DNA from: Bacteroidales bacterium
GTDB taxonomy: Bacteria > Bacteroidota > Bacteroidia > Bacteroidales > Bacteroidaceae
DNA: 64,000 bases
Direction: 5' to 3'
Assembly: GCA_030528715.1 (NCBI GenBank)
Contig: JAUMYJ010000002.1
Span: 1-64,000 of the forward strand
Made by a program: the position numbers and the translations under genes. The notes below the pieces were generated by a model. That model was not told the DNA's origin. It did not search any database and saw only the letters and a list, made by a program, of their open reading frames with translations. Positions 59,935-64,000 of the stretch are shown one piece after another. Every line of letters begins with the position of its first letter. Position 1 is the stretch's first letter.

Positions 59935-60930
59935 CTAAAATTTTGAGCGTAACTTGGTATACCAGATATAACCATATTTGTAACACCAATAAGGTAAAAT
60001 TGTGTAGCAGCGCATCTTAAGTCCTAGTATATCTTTGTATATATCTTTGGTCTTGAGATGTTTGTGTAGGCTGTAAAGTACTTGTTTACCCTCTTGATAA
60101 GGGAGGACTGTTGCCATGACATATAGGTTATTGGCATATGATTTTATAATTTTGAGGATATAGTCATGGCGCGTTGGTAAGAGAGGTTTTTGGACGTTGT
60201 AAAACGCTATCATCTGCTTGACTAGGTTACACCAATCTTGCCAATGTTTTATAGTGAAGTGTTGTCCAACGCTTTGTCCAGGTCGTTCTAAATAATAGTG
60301 ATAAAGCGGAAGATCGTAGAAAATAAAAGAGGAAACATATGGTATCGGGAAGATGTGTAGAAAAGTGTCCTCAAAAGATTGCCGTTCTAGTAGAGTTAGG
60401 TGATGTTTCGATAGCAGTTGCGTTTTGTATGTACATCGTGCCATTGTAAAAAAAGCATGATCAAGCTTTGAAAAGACACCGCAATCTTTATGTATCACTT
60501 CATACATTTCGTCAAAGTCTGGGTCTTTCCACAATAGGCTTTTCCCTTCTGATGTATACTCTCTCACAACATGTGTCATCACAATATCCTCGTCAGCCGT
60601 TGAGAGTCGATCGAGGAACAGCTTGAAATTAGCTTCATCAAACCAGTCATCAGAATCCAGTACACGGAAGTATTTGCCTGTTGCTAGCGATAAGCCTTTG
60701 TTGATAGTGGATCCGTGTCCTCCATTTTCTTTTTCAATAACGATGAACGTGCTAGGATATTGCTGTTGATATTGTTTGGCCACAGCCGCTGAATTGTCAG
60801 GGCTGCCATCTATTATAACAAGCACCTCCAATTGGTCCAAATACTCAGGTACAATCAGAGAGTCTAGGCACTTGGGCAAGTATTTTTCCGTGTTATAGAC
60901 GGGAACTACAATGGTTAGTAATTTCTGCAT
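59935..60930 (-). CDS. Glycosyltransferase family 2
   Basis: A 331-aa GT2 enzyme with LTIVVPVYNTEKYLPKCLDSL, IDGSPDNSA, NGGHGSTINKGLSLATGKYFRVLDSDDW (DxD variant DSDD) and a basic, aromatic C-terminus (YTILPYWCYKYGYIWYTKLRSKF) that may touch the membrane. It is 3 bp from the UGM-like gene and 10 bp from the next GT2 gene, so all are one transcript. Confidence 0.88.
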   Translation of the reverse strand: MQKLLTIVVPVYNTEKYLPKCLDSLIVPEYLDQLEVLVIIDGSPDNSAAVAKQYQQQYPSTFIVIEKENGGHGSTINKGLSLATGKYFRVLDSDDWFDEANFKLFLDRLSTADEDIVMTHVVREYTSEGKSLLWKDPDFDEMYEVIHKDCGVFSKLDHAFFTMARCTYKTQLLSKHHLTLLERQSFEDTFLHIFPIPYVSSFIFYDLPLYHYYLERPGQSVGQHFTIKHWQDWCNLVKQMIAFYNVQKPLLPTRHDYILKIIKSYANNLYVMATVLPYQEGKQVLYSLHKHLKTKDIYKDILGLKMRCYTILPYWCYKYGYIWYTKLRSKF

Positions 60931-60933
60931 GGC

Positions 60934-62178
60934 TTATGGGTTTAGTTGTTGAGCTAGAGCTTTGGCCTCTTTTACGTTGTCTTCAATAGAGCAGTACGTC
61001 CAGCTACCATAGCGACCGATCGAGTACACACCATTTTCTGCTAAAACGTCTTTGCGATGTGCAACATCAGCAACTGAGGCGGCGTTGATGTGTACATAGG
61101 CAGGGTTCATCACGATACTTTCGTAGTCTACTAGCTGTTGTGCTTCGCTGACAATACCCGCCTGCTTCAGGTCATGTAGCACAATGTTTAACCAGTCTTC
61201 GGGTACTATGGCTTCGTCTTTCTTAAAGCCAAGTTCGACGTAGAGAGATAGTTTTTCGGACGAAAGAATATTACTATAAAAGCCTACACGATAGAAGCAA
61301 TATTTTTCTTCTGGGAAGTAAAGCCAATGGGTTTGGTTGTCGTTACCACCTGTATCAAAACCAAGGTTAAACACCAATACTTTATTCCAATTATAGATAG
61401 TTTTGTCATACGCTATGTTGGCTAGCTGCAGTAATCTAGGAAAAGGTATGGTCGAAACAAGGCGATCGTAGTGTATAATCTCTCCAGAGTTTGTGACAAC
61501 TATCTGGCGCTGCAAATCAATAGACTTTACACTGCAATTGAGGCGCACTTGCTCTTTTTTTACATGGCGCATCATAGAGTGAATATAGGCTATAGCACCT
61601 TCGAGCGGGTAGACAAAGGTCGCATTGTAAGAAGAGTCGTGTTCTTGTTTGAAGTTACGTACAATCTCTTCTTTTTCAGCATAGGGAAAGAAACGTCCCA
61701 TGGCATCTTTGTCTAAAGTGTCTAAATCGCAAGCATAGAGTTTGGTATTGTAGGGGATTAAAAACTTATCTGCAATGGCTTGGCCAAATTTCACATAGAG
61801 CATTTCTTTAAACGTAGCGTAATCCTCGGCCGAGGTCGTAAAGAGGTCGTACAAGCAATCTATGAATTCTTGCTTAGCTAGCTGATGAATGTTTTTTTGG
61901 AAGGGGTAGTCTATTCGGCGATCATGATAGTGAATAGCTGTGTTTTTTGTCACCTCTACAAGCGATGCTTTATCCATCCCACCCATTACGATATCTTTGA
62001 TGAGGGGGTCGGTAAAGTGAAAGAAATGGCCCGAATAATCCCACACGTAGCCATTGCGACGTGTTGTCTTGCAATACCCACCGATTTCGGTAGATTGCTC
62101 TAATAGCAAATAGTCGGTATGGCCACAAAATGCAGCATACGATAAACCAGTAATGCCTGCGCCGATAATTAAGTCCAT
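60934..62178 (-). CDS. UDP-galactopyranose mutase-like FAD flavoprotein
   Basis: A 414-aa flavoprotein with an N-terminal FAD-binding loop (DLIIGAGITGLSYAAFCGHTDYLLLEQS) and a GGYCKTTRRNGYVWDYSGHFFH segment seen in UGM and protoporphyrinogen-oxidase-like enzymes. The C-terminus has GVYSIGRYGSWTYCSIEDNVKEAKALAQQL, the second FAD-contact motif. Classical UGM is shorter (about 370 aa), so the exact reaction (ring contraction or another sugar isomerisation) is not sure. The start overlaps the wzx stop by one base (TAATG). Confidence 0.75.
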   Translation of the reverse strand: MDLIIGAGITGLSYAAFCGHTDYLLLEQSTEIGGYCKTTRRNGYVWDYSGHFFHFTDPLIKDIVMGGMDKASLVEVTKNTAIHYHDRRIDYPFQKNIHQLAKQEFIDCLYDLFTTSAEDYATFKEMLYVKFGQAIADKFLIPYNTKLYACDLDTLDKDAMGRFFPYAEKEEIVRNFKQEHDSSYNATFVYPLEGAIAYIHSMMRHVKKEQVRLNCSVKSIDLQRQIVVTNSGEIIHYDRLVSTIPFPRLLQLANIAYDKTIYNWNKVLVFNLGFDTGGNDNQTHWLYFPEEKYCFYRVGFYSNILSSEKLSLYVELGFKKDEAIVPEDWLNIVLHDLKQAGIVSEAQQLVDYESIVMNPAYVHINAASVADVAHRKDVLAENGVYSIGRYGSWTYCSIEDNVKEAKALAQQLNP

Positions 62179-63632
62179 TACACTATACGTTTTAATTTAT
62201 GAGTTACCATGAAGAGAAGGCTTAGTGCAAGTTCATTCTTGAACCAAAGCAATAAAGCAAAGTAGCTGGTAATACCAACTGCCGTACCAATGAGAAGGTG
62301 TAGCCATTGTGGCATTGCTATGAGTGTGATGCTCCAAACCAAAAGACTCATGATGACCCCAGCCACACCGAGGCTCCATAGCCTAGGTGGAAACAAGCGT
62401 TGTGGCAAATAGTTCCTACCCAAACAAAGCTGTAAGACGAGTACGATAGCCTCAGCTATACAGGTAGCCACCGCTGCACCATTGTAAGAATAGATGGGGA
62501 TTAACAAGCAGTTAAGAGAGAAGTTAACTATCGCAGCTCCTAGTGTACTATAAATAACTAGTCTTTCTTTGCCCATAGGGTAAAGTATTTGAATGCCCAA
62601 AACGTTTGTAATGGCGGCAAAAAACACAATGGGAGAGAGTAGTTGTAATACCAAGATAGATGGTGTATAGTTTAATCCAAATGCGGAAATAATCAGTGGT
62701 TTAGCCAGTGTGATGAGTCCTAGCATGATGGGTAGTGAAATGCTTATTATAAAGAGCATTGATTTGCGGCAGAGGGTATTGAACGTTCCTATGTCACCAG
62801 ATTCTAAAAGATATGAGAAGCGTGGTAAAAGTGCTGTACCTATAGAGGTTATGATAGACAACACAATGTGAGACAAGCGTACAGGGACTGCGTAATAACC
62901 CACAGCGGCATCAGACTGAAAAAAGCCTAGCATAACAGCATCTAAGTGAACATAAACGCTGATTACCACACTGAGCACGAAAAGGGTCAAGCAGGGTTTG
63001 AGGTGACGCATGACTTCTAACTTGCTCCAACGCAAGCCACGCAAACTAATAAATTTTCGTAAGTAGGCAATGTTAAAAAAATAGTTGCCAATATTAGCCA
63101 ATACAGAGATAATGGCATAGATGATAACGTCATTGTGTGTTTTTACAAAGGTCAATAGTAATACCATCGACAAAGCCTTGATGGCTAGCGAGCGTATCGT
63201 GATGTATTTAAATTCCTCGACACCCTGGTAAAACCAATTGACCGATAATGGGCCTAATACAATACTCGTACCCATTACGAAAAACAGCATCTGATGCTCG
63301 TATATTCGTGGTACAGTCCAAGCTAATACGAAGATAGCAGAAGAGGCTATCAACGTTGTTAGGCAATGTAGCAAAAACACCTCTATGGTAATTTTGCTGC
63401 GCTCATATAAATCATCACGATGCCGAGCGATAAGGCGTGTTGCATACAATGCAATGCCTATATTGGCAAACATCGCAACATAGCCTAATATAGCGTTGTA
63501 GAAGTTATACAGCCCTACACCTTCAGGCTGTAACACTCTGGAGATGTAGGGAAACGTAATGAGAGGAAATATCAAGCCTAAGAAAGTGTTAGCTATCGTG
63601 TAGACGATATTTCCTTTGATCGACTTACCCAT
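62178..63632 (-). CDS. wzx: O-antigen/lipid-linked repeat flippase (Wzx, MATE-like)
   Basis: A 484-aa integral membrane protein with about 12-14 hydrophobic segments. The N-terminal NIVYTIANTFLGLIFPLITFPYISRVLQPEGVGLYNFYNAILGY is the polysaccharide-biosynthesis flippase signature. It moves undecaprenyl-linked repeat units across the inner membrane, using the proton gradient by family knowledge. It lies 33 bp after rfbB and overlaps the UGM-like gene. Confidence 0.9.
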   Translation of the reverse strand: MGKSIKGNIVYTIANTFLGLIFPLITFPYISRVLQPEGVGLYNFYNAILGYVAMFANIGIALYATRLIARHRDDLYERSKITIEVFLLHCLTTLIASSAIFVLAWTVPRIYEHQMLFFVMGTSIVLGPLSVNWFYQGVEEFKYITIRSLAIKALSMVLLLTFVKTHNDVIIYAIISVLANIGNYFFNIAYLRKFISLRGLRWSKLEVMRHLKPCLTLFVLSVVISVYVHLDAVMLGFFQSDAAVGYYAVPVRLSHIVLSIITSIGTALLPRFSYLLESGDIGTFNTLCRKSMLFIISISLPIMLGLITLAKPLIISAFGLNYTPSILVLQLLSPIVFFAAITNVLGIQILYPMGKERLVIYSTLGAAIVNFSLNCLLIPIYSYNGAAVATCIAEAIVLVLQLCLGRNYLPQRLFPPRLWSLGVAGVIMSLLVWSITLIAMPQWLHLLIGTAVGITSYFALLLWFKNELALSLLFMVTHKLKRIV

Positions 63633-63665
63633 GACGCTGCAAAACTACTATATCATAGTAACTAC

Positions 63666-64000
63666 CTACTCCCCCTTATACATCTCCTCATAATAGCGTT
63701 CGTACTCGCCCGAGGTAATGGTATCTAGCCAGGCTTGGTTGTCGAGATACCAGCGTACGGTTTTTTCGATGCCTTCTTCGAATTGTAGGCTGGGCTCCCA
63801 GCCTAGCTCTTGTTGCAACTTGGTAGAGTCTATGGCATAGCGCATGTCGTGTCCCTTGCGATCGGTGACGTAGGTGATCAGTTTAAGTGAGTGCCCCTCG
63901 GGGTTACCCACTAGGCGGTCTACGGTGTTGATGATGACTTTGATGAGGTCTATATTTTTCCACTCGTTAAAGCCACCAATGTTGTACGTATCGGCCACCT
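63666..64000 (-). CDS. rfbB: dTDP-glucose 4,6-dehydratase, C-terminal part
   Basis: The last 111 or so codons of a minus-strand gene cut by the right edge. YNIGGFNEWKNIDLIKVIINTVDRLV, ITYVTDRKGHDMRYAIDSTKLQQELGWEP and FEEGIEKTVRWYLDNQAWLDTITSGEYERYYEEMY are hallmarks of RmlB. It makes dTDP-4-keto-6-deoxyglucose, the precursor of dTDP-rhamnose and other deoxy sugars. It starts the visible polysaccharide locus. Confidence 0.92.
   Translation of the reverse strand, partial: VADTYNIGGFNEWKNIDLIKVIINTVDRLVGNPEGHSLKLITYVTDRKGHDMRYAIDSTKLQQELGWEPSLQFEEGIEKTVRWYLDNQAWLDTITSGEYERYYEEMYKGE

Overview
The window looks like a chromosomal segment of a Bacteroidetes bacterium close to Porphyromonas. The signs are a PorZ-like protein with a type IX secretion C-terminal domain, a smalltalk-type peptide, DUF4491/DUF4492 proteins, a DPP4 and a lipoprotein glutaminyl cyclase, class Ia NrdAB, and promoters of the TTTG-N19/20-TAnnTTTG type in place of E. 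coli -35/-10 boxes. Starts lack strong Shine-Dalgarno sequences, as expected for the phylum. No transposase, integrase, prophage, rRNA or CRISPR array was seen.

Layout. 1-5.1 kb (minus): an ABM-domain fragment, a small outer-membrane beta-barrel protein, SufE, glutaminyl cyclase, a fused C26-M19 peptidase, a DUF4491 membrane protein and an Lrp-type regulator. 5.4-9.6 kb: a 33-codon small ORF, then nrdB and nrdA separated by a 22-bp tandem repeat. 10-11.8 kb (plus): mannose-1-phosphate guanylyltransferase with an overlapping degenerate methyltransferase-like gene. 11.9-18.2 kb (minus): PNGase F-like protein, HIT protein, greA, metY with a possible attenuator, and PorZ. 18.4-27.2 kb: smalltalk, then a minus-strand run of RNase H, an MBL hydrolase, an NhaC-type antiporter, a very large tandem sensor kinase, its probable response regulator and a small membrane protein.

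27.6-33.4 kb (plus): mnmG, a parS-like palindrome, uvrC, dtd, a MazG-type pyrophosphohydrolase and deoC. 34.1-37.2 kb (minus): DUF4492-cydA-cydB for cytochrome bd oxidase. 37.7-47 kb (plus): an rRNA methyltransferase of the RlmL type, DPP4, a LuxR-type regulator, SufS, ArgS and HflX. 47.1-50.5 kb (minus): thioredoxin, Dps, a nucleoside kinase, and rpsT preceded by two identical tRNA-Glu genes. 50.7-64 kb (minus): a surface polysaccharide (O-antigen or capsule type) locus reading from rfbB through a flippase, a UGM-like flavoenzyme, glycosyltransferases, a polymerase candidate, a nucleotidyltransferase-kinase fusion, a capsule-synthesis transferase and an APH-like kinase. Its central part looks more AT-rich than the rest.

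The least explained signal is a family of short intergenic arrays with a 21-22 bp period. Four of the five loci share an ACA-N2-TGT palindromic core and often exact words of 11-15 bases. The fifth, between nrdA and nrdB, has the same period but a more distant unit. Other points of interest are the parS-like site beside mnmG, the metY leader terminator, the duplicated kinase architecture, and a possible structured RNA upstream of the RlmL-like gene.
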